Below, piece by piece: positions 12,793-22,771 of a stretch of 64,000 nucleotides of DNA (the stretch's first letter is position 1; each line of letters opens with the position of its first letter). The stretch comes from Pelagibacterales bacterium MED-G42. GTDB lineage: Bacteria; Pseudomonadota; Alphaproteobacteria; Pelagibacterales; Pelagibacteraceae. Below the pieces are notes generated by a model. The model did not search any database and had not been told where the DNA came from. It saw only the letters and a list, made by a program, of their open reading frames with translations. The position numbers were made by a program, and so were the translations under genes. The stretch is from positions 62,001 through 126,000 of the forward strand of contig NTJL01000001.1 of assembly GCA_002457485.1 (NCBI GenBank). Reading direction: 5' to 3'.

Positions 12793-13533
12793 ATGGTCAG
12801 ATATCAAGTCCTTATTGAGTATGTAGGTACAAATTTTAGAGGATGGCAAATTCAAAAAAAAGGTTTAACCGTCCAAGGTCTTATCCAAAAAAAAATTTCA
12901 AACCTTTTAAAAAAAAAAATAATTTTATATGGCTCTGGAAGAACTGATACTGGTGTTCACGCAATAGAACAATCAGCACATTTTGATTGTGATAATAAAA
13001 TTCTTGATTTAACTAAATTTCTAAAATCAATGAATTATTTTTTAAATGATAAAGGAGTTGCAATTATTCATATTAAGAAAAGAAGCTTAAAATTTCATTC
13101 TAGATTTTCTGCTAAACAAAGAATATATAAATATATAATTTTTAATCAAATTAGTGCACCTGTTATTGAAAAAAAAAGAGGATGGCATGTCAGGAAACCA
13201 CTGGATATAAAATTAATAAAAAAAGGTGCAGCAAAACTTATGGGAACTAATGACTATTCTACATTTAGATCATCAAGTTGTCATGCTAAAAGTCCAATTA
13301 GAACAATTAAATCAATTAAGATAAAGTCAATTAAAAATAAAATCGAAATAGTATTTAAATCACAATCTTTTTTACAACAACAAGTAAGGTCAATGGTTGG
13401 TTGTCTTAAGTATTTAGGTGAAAAGAAGTGGGATTTAAAAACTTTTGATAAAAATTTTAAGCAAAAAAAAAGAGCATTATGTGCGCCTCCAGCTCCTCCA
13501 GAGGGACTGTATCTATTTAAAGTTGTTTATTAA
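12793..13533 (+). CDS. truA: tRNA pseudouridine(38-40) synthase
   Basis: YVGTNFRGWQIQKKGLTVQ, GSGRTDTGVHAIEQSAHFD, QQVRSMVGCL. Confidence 0.95.
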   Translation: MVRYQVLIEYVGTNFRGWQIQKKGLTVQGLIQKKISNLLKKKIILYGSGRTDTGVHAIEQSAHFDCDNKILDLTKFLKSMNYFLNDKGVAIIHIKKRSLKFHSRFSAKQRIYKYIIFNQISAPVIEKKRGWHVRKPLDIKLIKKGAAKLMGTNDYSTFRSSSCHAKSPIRTIKSIKIKSIKNKIEIVFKSQSFLQQQVRSMVGCLKYLGEKKWDLKTFDKNFKQKKRALCAPPAPPEGLYLFKVVY

Positions 13534-14004
13534 GTTTTTTTTATTACTCATTGCAAATTTCTTGTTTACTCGCCATCTTGACTCTGCTCTAAGTATATAT
13601 CCACAGCAGTTTTTGGACTTACATTTACAAATAATTTGTTTGTAATTTTCATCATAATTAAATCCATAATCACAAGTGAATTCCTCACCTTTTTTTATGT
13701 CTCTAATCGCTTTCACCCAAATTTTAAGTCCTTTTCCATCATAATCACAATTATTATCACATGAATGATTTATTAATCCTGCAGTATTCCAAGTGAAGTC
13801 TCCGTCAAGGTCATACCTTTTATTGATAGTAAATAAATAAATTGGTTTACTATTATCATATTTATCGGACTCTTCAGTTTGTTTTTTTGTTATAAGCTTT
13901 CCTATATAATTAATTATTTTTGTTCCCTTTTTAATATTTTTTGTTGCGTAAAGTCCTTTACCTTTTTTATCAATATCAGATTTTTTAATTTTATATAGTT
14001 TCAT
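13513..14004 (-). CDS. SET-domain protein-lysine methyltransferase (SET plus post-SET-like Cys motif)
   Basis: GKGLYATKNIKKGTKIINYIGKL, GLINHSCDNNCDY (NHSCxPN-like), KKGEEFTCDYGFNYDE, post-SET-like CKCKSKNCCGYIL. Confidence 0.85.
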   Translation of the reverse strand: MKLYKIKKSDIDKKGKGLYATKNIKKGTKIINYIGKLITKKQTEESDKYDNSKPIYLFTINKRYDLDGDFTWNTAGLINHSCDNNCDYDGKGLKIWVKAIRDIKKGEEFTCDYGFNYDENYKQIICKCKSKNCCGYILRAESRWRVNKKFAMSNKKNLINNFK

Positions 14005-14035
14005 ATAATTTATTTATGAGACTCGTAAAGATTTA

Positions 14036-14965
14036 TCAATTAAATTCTATTAATGCATCTACGTGTCTTCGAGTACTATTTTGAAGTGCTTTAAGGTCAT
14101 ATCCACCCTCGAGTATTGAAACTACATTTCCACTACAAAATGATTTTGAAAGTTCTAAAGTTCTTTTGGTAATTTTATAAAAGTCTTCTGATCTCAATCT
14201 AAGTTGTGCCAATGGATCATCAATATGAGCATCAAAACCCGCAGAAAACAATAAAAATTCAGGTTTAAATTCTTTTAGTTTATTTAAAGCATATTCATAT
14301 GCATTTAGGTATTCTTCTGCGGTTGTACCTGCTTCTAGTGGAATATTAAAAATATTATTAAACTTTCCTTTATCTTTTTCTGATCCAGTGCCTGGATAGT
14401 AAGGGTATTGGTGCGTTGAAATATATAAAACTTTTTCATTATTATAAAAAATATCTTGAGTTCCGTTTCCATGATGAACATCAAAATCAATTATTGCAAC
14501 TTTTTTATATTTGTACTTTTCAATTAGGTAATTAGCTCCTACAGCAACATTATTATAAATACAAAAACCCATTGCTTTATTTTTCTCAGCATGATGCCCT
14601 GGAGGTCTAACAGCACAAAAAGCATTTTTAAAATCTTTATTCTGAACACCATCTATTGCAGTAATTATTGAAGCCACGGCATCTTTAGTTGCTTCTTTAC
14701 TTCCTGGCGAAACAACTGTGTCACCATCAAGAAAAGTTAGACCATTATTTGGAAAAGATAGATTTACTTGATTTATATATTCTGATGAATGGGTTTTTAC
14801 TAAAAGAGACTGATTAAAGATTGACGCTTTCTTCCATAGTAGATTTTTATTATCTTGTTTCTTAAAATTATCAATGACAGCAGTAACCCTGTCAATTTTT
14901 TCTGGATGTCCATCTCCAGTATAATGATTTTGATATGTATTTGAAGTAATTAAACCAGTTTTCAC
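14036..14965 (-). CDS. Histone deacetylase / acetoin-utilisation family deacetylase
   Basis: AVRPPGHHAEKNKAMGFCIYNNVAVGA, VAIIDFDVHHGNGTQDIFY, LFSAGFDAHIDDPLAQLRL, SILEGGYDL. Confidence 0.93.
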   Translation of the reverse strand: MKTGLITSNTYQNHYTGDGHPEKIDRVTAVIDNFKKQDNKNLLWKKASIFNQSLLVKTHSSEYINQVNLSFPNNGLTFLDGDTVVSPGSKEATKDAVASIITAIDGVQNKDFKNAFCAVRPPGHHAEKNKAMGFCIYNNVAVGANYLIEKYKYKKVAIIDFDVHHGNGTQDIFYNNEKVLYISTHQYPYYPGTGSEKDKGKFNNIFNIPLEAGTTAEEYLNAYEYALNKLKEFKPEFLLFSAGFDAHIDDPLAQLRLRSEDFYKITKRTLELSKSFCSGNVVSILEGGYDLKALQNSTRRHVDALIEFN

Positions 14966-16119
14966 TTAAAATAATCTTTTAAAATATTTGAATAAATCAA
15001 TGTCAATTTTTTTAAGTCTGACAACGAGACAGCCTCATCAACTTTATGCATAGTTTTTCCAACTAAACCAAATTCTAAACATGGAGCTATTTTTTTTATA
15101 AATCTTGCATCTGAAGTACCACCGGTTGTTGAAAACTTAGGTTTAATTTTTGTAACTTTTTTGATTATATCTTGAATCATAAAAGTTGTTTTATTTGGTT
15201 TTGTAAGAAATGATTCTCCAGAAACTCTATATTCAATTTTATATTTTGATTTATTTTTATTACTTATCTTTTTTATAATTTTATTAATTTTATCTTTTAT
15301 TGAATTTGAAGTATGAATATTATTAAATCTGATATTAAATGTAGCATTAGCTAATCCTGGTATTACATTATCTGCAAAATTATCAATATTAATTTTAGTA
15401 ATTTCAAGATTTGTTGGTTGAAAATCTTTTGTACCGCTATCAAACTTAATTCTTTTTAATTCATTTAAAATTTGTATAAGTGCTGTAGATGGATTGTTTG
15501 CTCTTTGTGGATAAGCTACATGACCCTGAACACCTATAATTGAAAGACTACCATTCATACTGCCTCTTCGTCCAATTTTAATCATTTCACCTAATTTATA
15601 AGGGTTAGTAGGTTCACCCACTAAACAAAAATCTATCTTTTCATTTTTTTTTCTTAAATATTCAACTACTTTTTTCGTCCCATTAATTGCAACCCCTTCT
15701 TCATCTCCAGTAATTAAAAAACTGATAGACCCATTAACTTTTCTTTTATTTTCAAGGAAGTTACTTACTGCTGAAACAAAAGCAGCAATTGAACTTTTCA
15801 TGTCATTGGCACCTCTTCCAATTAAATATCCCTTCTTAACTGAAGGTTTAAACGGGTTTACAGTCCAATCTTTTAAATTTCCTGCTGGCACAACATCAAG
15901 GTGGCCTGCATAACAGAAGTTTGGACCTTTATTTCCAAGTCTAGCATAAAGATTTTTTACTGGTTTAGTATTTTTTTCTCTAAACTCTAAAATTTTAGTT
16001 TTAAATCCAAGTGTTTTAAGTTTTTTTTCTAAGAACTTCATTATTCCAGCATCTTGAGGGGTGACTGTTGGGAATTTAATTAACTCTTTAGCTAATTGAA
16101 GTTCATTAATAATAGCCAT
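14962..16119 (-). CDS. dapE: Succinyl-diaminopimelate desuccinylase
   Basis: YAGHLDVVPAGNLKDWTVNPF, GRGANDMKSSIAAF, TGDEEGVAINGTKKV, TTGGTSDARF; next to dapD. Confidence 0.93.
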   Translation of the reverse strand: MAIINELQLAKELIKFPTVTPQDAGIMKFLEKKLKTLGFKTKILEFREKNTKPVKNLYARLGNKGPNFCYAGHLDVVPAGNLKDWTVNPFKPSVKKGYLIGRGANDMKSSIAAFVSAVSNFLENKRKVNGSISFLITGDEEGVAINGTKKVVEYLRKKNEKIDFCLVGEPTNPYKLGEMIKIGRRGSMNGSLSIIGVQGHVAYPQRANNPSTALIQILNELKRIKFDSGTKDFQPTNLEITKINIDNFADNVIPGLANATFNIRFNNIHTSNSIKDKINKIIKKISNKNKSKYKIEYRVSGESFLTKPNKTTFMIQDIIKKVTKIKPKFSTTGGTSDARFIKKIAPCLEFGLVGKTMHKVDEAVSLSDLKKLTLIYSNILKDYFK

Positions 16120-16126
16120 TACAAAA

Positions 16127-16957
16127 CTATTCTCTCAATAGATCGTTAACAGAAGTTTTAGATCTTGTTTTTTCATCAACTTGTTTAATTATTACTGCAC
16201 AATATAGTGATGGAGCAGAAGCATTATTCTTATCAGGTAATGATCCAGGCACTACTACAGAATATGGGGGAATTCTTCCATAACTAATTTCTCCAGTTTT
16301 TCTATTTACTATTTTAGTTGATTGTCCAATATACATTCCCATACTTAATACAGACCCTTCTTCAACAATAACTCCTTCAACAACTTCTGACATCGCACCA
16401 ATAAAGCAATTATCCTCAATAATAGTTGGTAATGCTTGTGCAGGTTCCAATACTCCACCAATACCACTACCTGCTGAGATATGACAATTTTTTCCTATTT
16501 GACAGCAACTACCAGCTCGACTAAAAGTATCCATCATAGTACCTTCATCAATATAAGCTCCAATATTGACGTAACAGGGCATTAGTACTGCATTTTTTCC
16601 AACAAAAGATCCTTGTCTTACAGGTGAGTTGGGAACCATTCTAAATCCAGCTTTTTCATGATCTTCTTTAGTCCAACCCGCAGTTTTACCTTTTAATAAA
16701 TGTGCTTTGTCATACCAACTACTATAGGGGCCATTTAAGTTTTCCATAGGATATATTCTAAAGCTCAGCATGATAGATTTTTTTATATACTGATGAGTAG
16801 TCCATTCACCATTAATTTTTTCAGCAACTCTTTTTTTACCGCTATCTAAATCAGCAATTATTTGATTGATGGCATCCTTTAAATCTTGTTCTGAATTTTG
16901 GCTTATGTTATCTTTATTTTCCCAGGCTTTATTTATAATTTCTTTAATATCATTCAT
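16127..16957 (-). CDS. dapD: Tetrahydrodipicolinate N-succinyltransferase
   Basis: [69 protein letters not shown]. Confidence 0.96.
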   Translation of the reverse strand: MNDIKEIINKAWENKDNISQNSEQDLKDAINQIIADLDSGKKRVAEKINGEWTTHQYIKKSIMLSFRIYPMENLNGPYSSWYDKAHLLKGKTAGWTKEDHEKAGFRMVPNSPVRQGSFVGKNAVLMPCYVNIGAYIDEGTMMDTFSRAGSCCQIGKNCHISAGSGIGGVLEPAQALPTIIEDNCFIGAMSEVVEGVIVEEGSVLSMGMYIGQSTKIVNRKTGEISYGRIPPYSVVVPGSLPDKNNASAPSLYCAVIIKQVDEKTRSKTSVNDLLRE

Positions 16958-16977
16958 AATTTTTTTAATTAATAATT

Positions 16978-17649
16978 TTAATTATTCTTTAATATATTAA
17001 TTTCTTGAAGAAAAGAAGGCAAGTTCTTAATCTTATAATCTATATAAGGTTTGTTAGAGTCTTTTTTGGCAAAAGTTTCTTCATTTTCCAACCAACAAGT
17101 TTTCATTCCTAAATTTTTAGCTTGCTCTAAATTATGTGCAATATCTTCAATTAAAATTGATTGATTAGGATCTATATTAAATTTTTTAATTAATCGTTGA
17201 TATGGATCTATATGAGGCTTTGGAATAAAGTTCGCATCTGTTATATCAAATGCACCATCAAACAATCCATCAATACCCAATTGTTTTGTTACATTTTTAA
17301 CATGCTCATGCGAACCATTAGTAAATATATATTTTTTTTCTTTAATCTTTAATAACTCTTCCTTTAGTTTAAGATCTTTAGGTAGCCACTCAATATCTAT
17401 ATCATGTACAAACTTTAAAAAGTCATGAGGATCAATACCATCTTGTTTCATTAAGCCAGATAATGTTGTTCCATATTCGTAAAAATATTTTTTTTGAATT
17501 TCTTTTGCTTTAACCAAATCTACATTCATTTTTTTTGATATGAATGCGCTCATCTTTTTATCTACTTCCGAAAAAACCTTTGTTTGACCAGAATATAAGG
17601 TATTATCCAAATCAAATATCCAATATTTTATGTTTACCAATTCCTTCAT
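16978..17649 (-). CDS. HAD hydrolase, pyrimidine 5'-nucleotidase-like
   Basis: [41 protein letters not shown]. Confidence 0.88.
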   Translation of the reverse strand: MKELVNIKYWIFDLDNTLYSGQTKVFSEVDKKMSAFISKKMNVDLVKAKEIQKKYFYEYGTTLSGLMKQDGIDPHDFLKFVHDIDIEWLPKDLKLKEELLKIKEKKYIFTNGSHEHVKNVTKQLGIDGLFDGAFDITDANFIPKPHIDPYQRLIKKFNIDPNQSILIEDIAHNLEQAKNLGMKTCWLENEETFAKKDSNKPYIDYKIKNLPSFLQEINILKNN

Positions 17650-18515
17650 TGTCTTATTAATGTTCCAGATCCTTTATCAGACAATAATTCAAAAAGAATA
17701 GAATGATTTTTTCTACCATCTATTATCACCACCCCCTTTACACCATTGCATGCTACATCCAGGCAATTTTTAATTTTAGGTATCATGCCACCAGTTATTG
17801 TTTTATTATTTATTAAATCATCAATAAAAGTAGAATTTATTTCAGATATTAGTTTTTTGTTATTATCTAAAACACCCTCAACATCACTCATAATAATTAA
17901 TCTTCTAGCTTTGATTTTCTTTGCAATCGAGGCCGCTGCGGTATCAGCATTTACATTGTAAGTTTGATTATTCTCATCTAAACCTAGAGGCGCAATTATT
18001 GGAACTTTTTTATCATTTACAATTTTATCAATAATTCTTTTATTAATATTTGTAGGAGTTCCAACAAATCCTAATTCTTCATTTTCTTTAATCACACTAA
18101 TGATATTATTTTCTTTAGAATTAATAGTTTCACTATCACACGAATTTTTTTTTAAAGCTTCGACAATTACTTGATTAAATTCTATTAATACCTTTTCTAC
18201 TATTTCAATCGTTTCCTTTTTTGTAATTCTAAGTCCATTAATAAATTCACTATTAATTCCTAATTCTTCTAGTTTATTATTTATTCTTTTACCCCCACCA
18301 TGAACAACTATTGGAATAAAGCCTAGCTTATTTAATGTTGCAATATCTTTTATAAAAATATCAAATAAATTTTGATCAACCAAAACACTCCCACCACATT
18401 TAATGACAATATATTCATCATTATATTTTTCTAAATATCTTTTTACTTCACTTATTGACGGACCATCTGATGGTATAATTTTATTTAACTTTTCTTCTTT
18501 GATTTCCAACATCAA
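17646..18515 (-). CDS. argB: Acetylglutamate kinase
   Basis: YIVIKCGGSVL, PIVVHGGGKRINNKLEELGI, NVNADTAAASIAKKIKARRLIIMSDVEGVLD, ITGGMIPKI. Confidence 0.95.
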   Translation of the reverse strand: MMLEIKEEKLNKIIPSDGPSISEVKRYLEKYNDEYIVIKCGGSVLVDQNLFDIFIKDIATLNKLGFIPIVVHGGGKRINNKLEELGINSEFINGLRITKKETIEIVEKVLIEFNQVIVEALKKNSCDSETINSKENNIISVIKENEELGFVGTPTNINKRIIDKIVNDKKVPIIAPLGLDENNQTYNVNADTAAASIAKKIKARRLIIMSDVEGVLDNNKKLISEINSTFIDDLINNKTITGGMIPKIKNCLDVACNGVKGVVIIDGRKNHSILFELLSDKGSGTLIRQ

Positions 18516-20188
18516 TTTGTCGTTTTAACTGTAGTTCTTTTCATGATGAATACTTGTTGAGCCATAGTTAAAATATTGTTAACAGTCCAATAAATTACTA
18601 GTCCAGCAGGAAATGGAGCTAGAATCACTGTAAGAAAAAGAGGAAAGAACATAAATATTTTTGCTTGCATCGGATCAGTTGGTGCAGGATTAAGTTTTTG
18701 TTGAATAAACATTGAAACTCCCATTGCAACTGGCCATGCACCAATCATTAAAAAAGAGGGCACATCGTATGGCAATAGACCAAACAAATTGAACAATGAT
18801 GTTGGGTCTCTTTCTGATAAATCTTGTATCCAACCAAAAAATGGCATCTGTCGCATTTCAATTGTTACAAATAAAACTTTATATAAAGCAAAAAATACTG
18901 GTATCTGAACTAATATAGGCAAACATCCTGACATTGGGTTAACTTTTTCTTTCTTATATAGAGCCATCATTTCTTGTTGTAATTTCACTTTGTCTTCTTT
19001 ATGTAGATCCTTTAATCTTACCATTTCTGGTTGAAGCGCCTTCATTTTTGCCATGCTTCTAAATGAAAAATTTGCGAGTGGAAAAAACACTAATCTAATA
19101 CATATTGTGATAGCTATAATTGCTAAACCATAATTGCCAAGTAAGTTAAAAAAGTAATCAATACCAAAAAATAATGGTTTAGTAATAAAGTATAAAAAAC
19201 CCCAATCTATTGCTAAATCAAATTTGTCTATATCCAAAGATTCTGAATATCCATCAATAACATCAACTCTTTTAGCTGCTATGATTATTTTTACCTCGTC
19301 TTCGATTGATGAATTTGCTTTTAATTCTAAAGGATTAGTAGAGACAAAGTTTGCTCTGAATTTATCTTTATAGTCAAAAGTTGTTTTAAACTCCTTATCT
19401 TTTGATGGGATCAATGATGTAATCCAAAATTTATCACTTATTCCGAGCCAACCTTTTTGAGCAACTTTTGTGAATTTTTTTTCTTGAATATCATCATAAT
19501 CTTCCTCAATAAGTTCATCGTCAAGAGTTGCAATTAAACCTTCATGGAGTATATAAAAATTTGATATATCCGGAATTTGTTTTCTTATAATTTGTCCATA
19601 AGAATAAAAATCATATTCATTAGTTGTTGGATTTATTACCCTTTGTTTTATTGAGAACAAAAATTTATCGTCTAGGGATATTTCTTTTTCAAATGTTATT
19701 CCCTGATCGTTAGTCCAAGATAATGTAATTGAGGATTGATTTGTAAGTTTATTATCACCTAAAAATGACCAAATTGACTCCGCATTTGGTATATCAATAT
19801 TTTTATCATTAGTTATAAATCCACTTTCTACAAAGTATCCATTTTTAGAATTTCTTGGTCCTAAAAGTTTTACTTTTTCATCGCTATCAAGAGATACATT
19901 GTACTCTTTAAAAATTAAATCATCAATTGCCGCTCCTTTTAGCGATATACTTCCAATTATACTTTGATTTTCAAATTGAACTCTTTCACTTTGACTTAGG
20001 GCTTCTTCTCTTGAAATTTCAATTAAATTTTCTTTCTGATCTATACTAGGGGCATCATTATTTTGTTCAGTATTATTTGTTTTTTCAATATTTTCTTTTG
20101 ATATAGGTGGTGGAGCAAAGAACAAACTATATAAGATTATTACAGCTGCAGATAAAGAAATTGCCGCAATAACATTTCGAGTTTCCAT
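18512..20188 (-). CDS. yidC: Membrane protein insertase
   Basis: MAKMKALQPEMVRLKDLHKEDKVKLQQEMMALYKKEKVNPMSGCLPILVQIPVFFALYKVL; N-terminal TM plus periplasmic domain. Confidence 0.96.
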   Translation of the reverse strand: METRNVIAAISLSAAVIILYSLFFAPPPISKENIEKTNNTEQNNDAPSIDQKENLIEISREEALSQSERVQFENQSIIGSISLKGAAIDDLIFKEYNVSLDSDEKVKLLGPRNSKNGYFVESGFITNDKNIDIPNAESIWSFLGDNKLTNQSSITLSWTNDQGITFEKEISLDDKFLFSIKQRVINPTTNEYDFYSYGQIIRKQIPDISNFYILHEGLIATLDDELIEEDYDDIQEKKFTKVAQKGWLGISDKFWITSLIPSKDKEFKTTFDYKDKFRANFVSTNPLELKANSSIEDEVKIIIAAKRVDVIDGYSESLDIDKFDLAIDWGFLYFITKPLFFGIDYFFNLLGNYGLAIIAITICIRLVFFPLANFSFRSMAKMKALQPEMVRLKDLHKEDKVKLQQEMMALYKKEKVNPMSGCLPILVQIPVFFALYKVLFVTIEMRQMPFFGWIQDLSERDPTSLFNLFGLLPYDVPSFLMIGAWPVAMGVSMFIQQKLNPAPTDPMQAKIFMFFPLFLTVILAPFPAGLVIYWTVNNILTMAQQVFIMKRTTVKTTN

Positions 20189-20439
20189 TATTTTTTAGCT
20201 TTCGTTTCTTTTTTAACAGGGTCAAACCCACCACCACCACCTAAAAATTTAATTGGATGGCATGATAGAATTCTTTTAAAGCTAATTAAAGTTCCCTTAA
20301 ATAATCCAAATTTTTTTAATGCTTCAATACTATATTCTGAGCATGTTGGAAGATATCTACAAGACTGACCAATTAATGGACTAATAAGAAATTTATAGGC
20401 CTTGATAATTTTGATTATTAAATCCGTAAAAATGTTCAT
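20188..20439 (-). CDS. yidD: Membrane protein insertion efficiency factor
   Basis: [31 protein letters not shown]...CHPI. Confidence 0.94.
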   Translation of the reverse strand: MNIFTDLIIKIIKAYKFLISPLIGQSCRYLPTCSEYSIEALKKFGLFKGTLISFKRILSCHPIKFLGGGGGFDPVKKETKAKK

Positions 20440-20780
20440 TACTTTATATTTTTAAAATCCTGAAATATGATTTCTTTTATATTTTTGTATTCGTTATTTA
20501 ACATAGTTGCCTTAGCAATAACAAGGTATGAATAGTTACATTTTATTGATATTTTTTTAATCGCATCTGAGGCAATATTTCTTAATCGACGTTTGATTTT
20601 ATTTCTTTTGACAGCATTTCCAATTTTTTTCTTAGCGACGAAACTTATATTAAATTTTTGATTATTTTTGCTTTCTAATTTACCAAAAAAGATTGTGACA
20701 TATTTATTAGAAATTTTTTTTTTTTTTAATAAAACTTTAAATTCTTCATTTTTTGAAAGAGCAAGTATTTTGCTTTTCAT
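20439..20780 (-). CDS. rnpA: Ribonuclease P protein component
   Basis: [22 protein letters not shown]; between rpmH and yidD. Confidence 0.92.
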   Translation of the reverse strand: MKSKILALSKNEEFKVLLKKKKISNKYVTIFFGKLESKNNQKFNISFVAKKKIGNAVKRNKIKRRLRNIASDAIKKISIKCNYSYLVIAKATMLNNEYKNIKEIIFQDFKNIK

Positions 20781-20784
20781 TTAT

Positions 20785-20925
20785 TTAGACAGATACAGTT
20801 AACGATTTTCTTCCTCTTGCTCTTCTTCTAGCTAAAAGTTTTTTTCCACCTTTAGTTTTCATTTTAGACCTAAAACCATGTTTTCTAGCTCTTTTAACGT
20901 TAGATGGTTGATATGTTCGTTTCAT
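20785..20925 (-). CDS. rpmH: 50S ribosomal protein L34 (missing from the ORF track)
   Basis: Manual translation: [46 protein letters not shown], 46 aa. Confidence 0.97.
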   Translation of the reverse strand: MKRTYQPSNVKRARKHGFRSKMKTKGGKKLLARRRARGRKSLTVSV

Positions 20926-21016
20926 AAATGTGGTTAATTTTTATTAAATTTCGCCCTTTATAGTAATTAAATATATAAATAGCAAATAGAAGATTTTATA
21001 AATAGCATTAGATTTA

Positions 21017-21739
21017 ATGGAAAAAACTAAAAAAATTAAAATATTCATAGGATTATTTTATCTAGTAGTAATTTGTTTGTTTTTATATTTTTTCTTTTCA
21101 AAATTTAGCTTTCAAGATCTTACGTCTTATGATTTTATAAAAGAAAACAGATTTTATCTTTTTGAACTTAAAAATTCGAACTTAATCCTTCTTTCAATAA
21201 TTTTTTTGTTTTTAATAATTTTATGGGTATTTCCATTTTTAGGATTTGGATCTCCAGTGGCTTTACTCGGTGGCTTTATTTTTGGGAAATGGATTGGAAC
21301 ATTAATAGTTATTTTAGGCTTAAGTATAGGAGCAACTTTTTTATATTTATTTGGTAACTATTTTTTAAAAGATTTAATTAGAGAAAAATTTTTAAACAAA
21401 TATAAAAATCTTGAAATTAAGTTTAAAAAATCAGAATTTATTTATTTATTAATATATCGATTTATTGGGGGTATACCTTGGCAATTAAGCTGTCTTTTAC
21501 CAACTATTTTTAATGTTAAAGTGAGCAATTTTTTCTTTGCAACTTTATTAGGTATTATTCCTCAAATTTTTTTAGGTGTATCTATAGGAAGTGGATTAGA
21601 AAAAATAATTGATCAAAACTCAGATATTCCTTCAGTCATGGACATAATTTTTTCTGCGGATATTTATATTCCAATACTAGCTTTTTTTGGATTAATCTTA
21701 ATTAGTTTTTTTTTAAGAAAAACTTTCTATAAAAATTAA
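21017..21739 (+). CDS. VTT-domain (TVP38/TMEM64 family) membrane protein
   Basis: Multiple TM helices; FGSPVALLGGFIFGKWIGTLIVILGLSIGATFLYLFGNYF, YRFIGGIPWQLSCLLPTIFNVKVSNFFFATLLGIIP. Confidence 0.85.
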   Translation: MEKTKKIKIFIGLFYLVVICLFLYFFFSKFSFQDLTSYDFIKENRFYLFELKNSNLILLSIIFLFLIILWVFPFLGFGSPVALLGGFIFGKWIGTLIVILGLSIGATFLYLFGNYFLKDLIREKFLNKYKNLEIKFKKSEFIYLLIYRFIGGIPWQLSCLLPTIFNVKVSNFFFATLLGIIPQIFLGVSIGSGLEKIIDQNSDIPSVMDIIFSADIYIPILAFFGLILISFFLRKTFYKN

Positions 21740-21743
21740 GTTT

Positions 21744-21816
21744 GGTGCTCCCACCCTGTACTGACCAGGAAATTAGTCATTACCAATGACTTGATATACC
21801 ATTTATCTATAGGAGC
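21744..21816. ncRNA. Candidate structured intergenic RNA, strand unresolved
   Basis: Consecutive hairpins: GGTG-CTCC-CACC (21744-21755), CCTG-N7-CAGG (21755-21769), AGTCATT-ACC-AATGACT (21775-21791). Possible outer pairing of GCTCC (21747-21751) with GGAGC (21812-21816). Unusually GC-rich for this genome. Confidence 0.35.
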
Positions 21817-21844
21817 TTATACTCAATTTATATTTTATTGACAA
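21816..21844 (-). promoter_or_regulatory. Candidate sigma70-type promoter, minus strand
   Basis: On the minus strand: TTGTCA (21844-21839), 17-bp spacer, TATAAG (21821-21816), firing towards the hairpin cluster. Confidence 0.4.
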
Positions 21845-21915
21845 TAATGCACATTTTTCAAAATATTGCCTTAATTTTTGACGTAATATGATCTATATGT
21901 ACTTAGGAAAATTTT

Positions 21916-22116
21916 ATGGGCATTCATTACGATTATAAATCTACAAAAGGTAATAAGCTTATGGAGAAGCAAGCTAAAAGAGATAAAAAGCTTGCTGAAA
22001 AAAAAGCTAAACGTCTTGCAAAAGATGGACCAAAAGAAGATAAGGCTCAGCCTAAAACTTTAGACACTTCTAAACCTATTACTTTAGACTTCCTTACAAA
22101 TCCAGATAAAGAATGA
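21916..22116 (+). CDS. Small charged Lys-rich protein, unknown function
   Basis: 66 aa: MGIHYDYKSTKGNKLMEKQAKRDKKLAEKKAKRLAKDGPKEDKAQPK...; stop overlaps the next start (ATGA). Confidence 0.6.
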   Translation: MGIHYDYKSTKGNKLMEKQAKRDKKLAEKKAKRLAKDGPKEDKAQPKTLDTSKPITLDFLTNPDKE

Positions 22117-22211
22117 ACACAAAAGAAAAAAACCAGCGTTTAAGTATAGCGTTACGAAAAAACCTAAAGAAAAGAAAAGCTTTTCAAAAAAAAACTAAAA
22201 AAAAAAAATAG
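22113..22211 (+). CDS. Very small, highly basic protein (missing from the ORF track)
   Basis: Manual translation: MNTKEKNQRLSIALRKNLKKRKAFQKKTKKKK*, 32 aa; ATGA-coupled to the 66-aa ORF, ends 3 bp before dcd. Confidence 0.55.
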   Translation: MNTKEKNQRLSIALRKNLKKRKAFQKKTKKKK

Positions 22212-22214
22212 AAA

Positions 22215-22769
22215 ATGTCAGTTCTTTCAGATAAGTGGATTAGAAAAATGTCTTTAGAAAAAGCAATGATTTCACCTTTTGAAGAAAAACAAGTTAGAGG
22301 TGATAGCATTTCTTACGGACTATCTTCATTTGGGTATGACGCTAGAGTTTCAGATGAATTTAAAATTTTTACTAATGTTAATTCGGAGATAGTTGATCCT
22401 AAAAACTTTAAACCTACAAATTTTGTGACTAAAAATGTTTCTGAATGTGTAATACCACCTAATTCCTTTGTATTAGCTAGAACAATTGAAAAATTTAAAA
22501 TACCAGATGATGTTCTAGTTATTTGTTTGGGCAAGTCTACTTATGCAAGATGTGGGATAATAGTTAATGTAACCCCTTTAGAGCCAGGCTGGGAGGGATA
22601 TGTAACACTTGAATTTTCCAATACAACACCACTTCCTGCAAAAATTTATGCTAATGAGGGTGTTGCACAATTTATTTTTTTAAAAGGAAATGAAAAGCCA
22701 GAGGTGACTTATGCAGATCGTAACGGTAAATATATGGGTCAAACTGGAGTAACATTACCTAAAGTTTAG
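22215..22769 (+). CDS. dcd: dCTP deaminase
   Basis: [72 protein letters not shown]. Confidence 0.95.
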   Translation: MSVLSDKWIRKMSLEKAMISPFEEKQVRGDSISYGLSSFGYDARVSDEFKIFTNVNSEIVDPKNFKPTNFVTKNVSECVIPPNSFVLARTIEKFKIPDDVLVICLGKSTYARCGIIVNVTPLEPGWEGYVTLEFSNTTPLPAKIYANEGVAQFIFLKGNEKPEVTYADRNGKYMGQTGVTLPKV

Positions 22770-22771
22770 CA

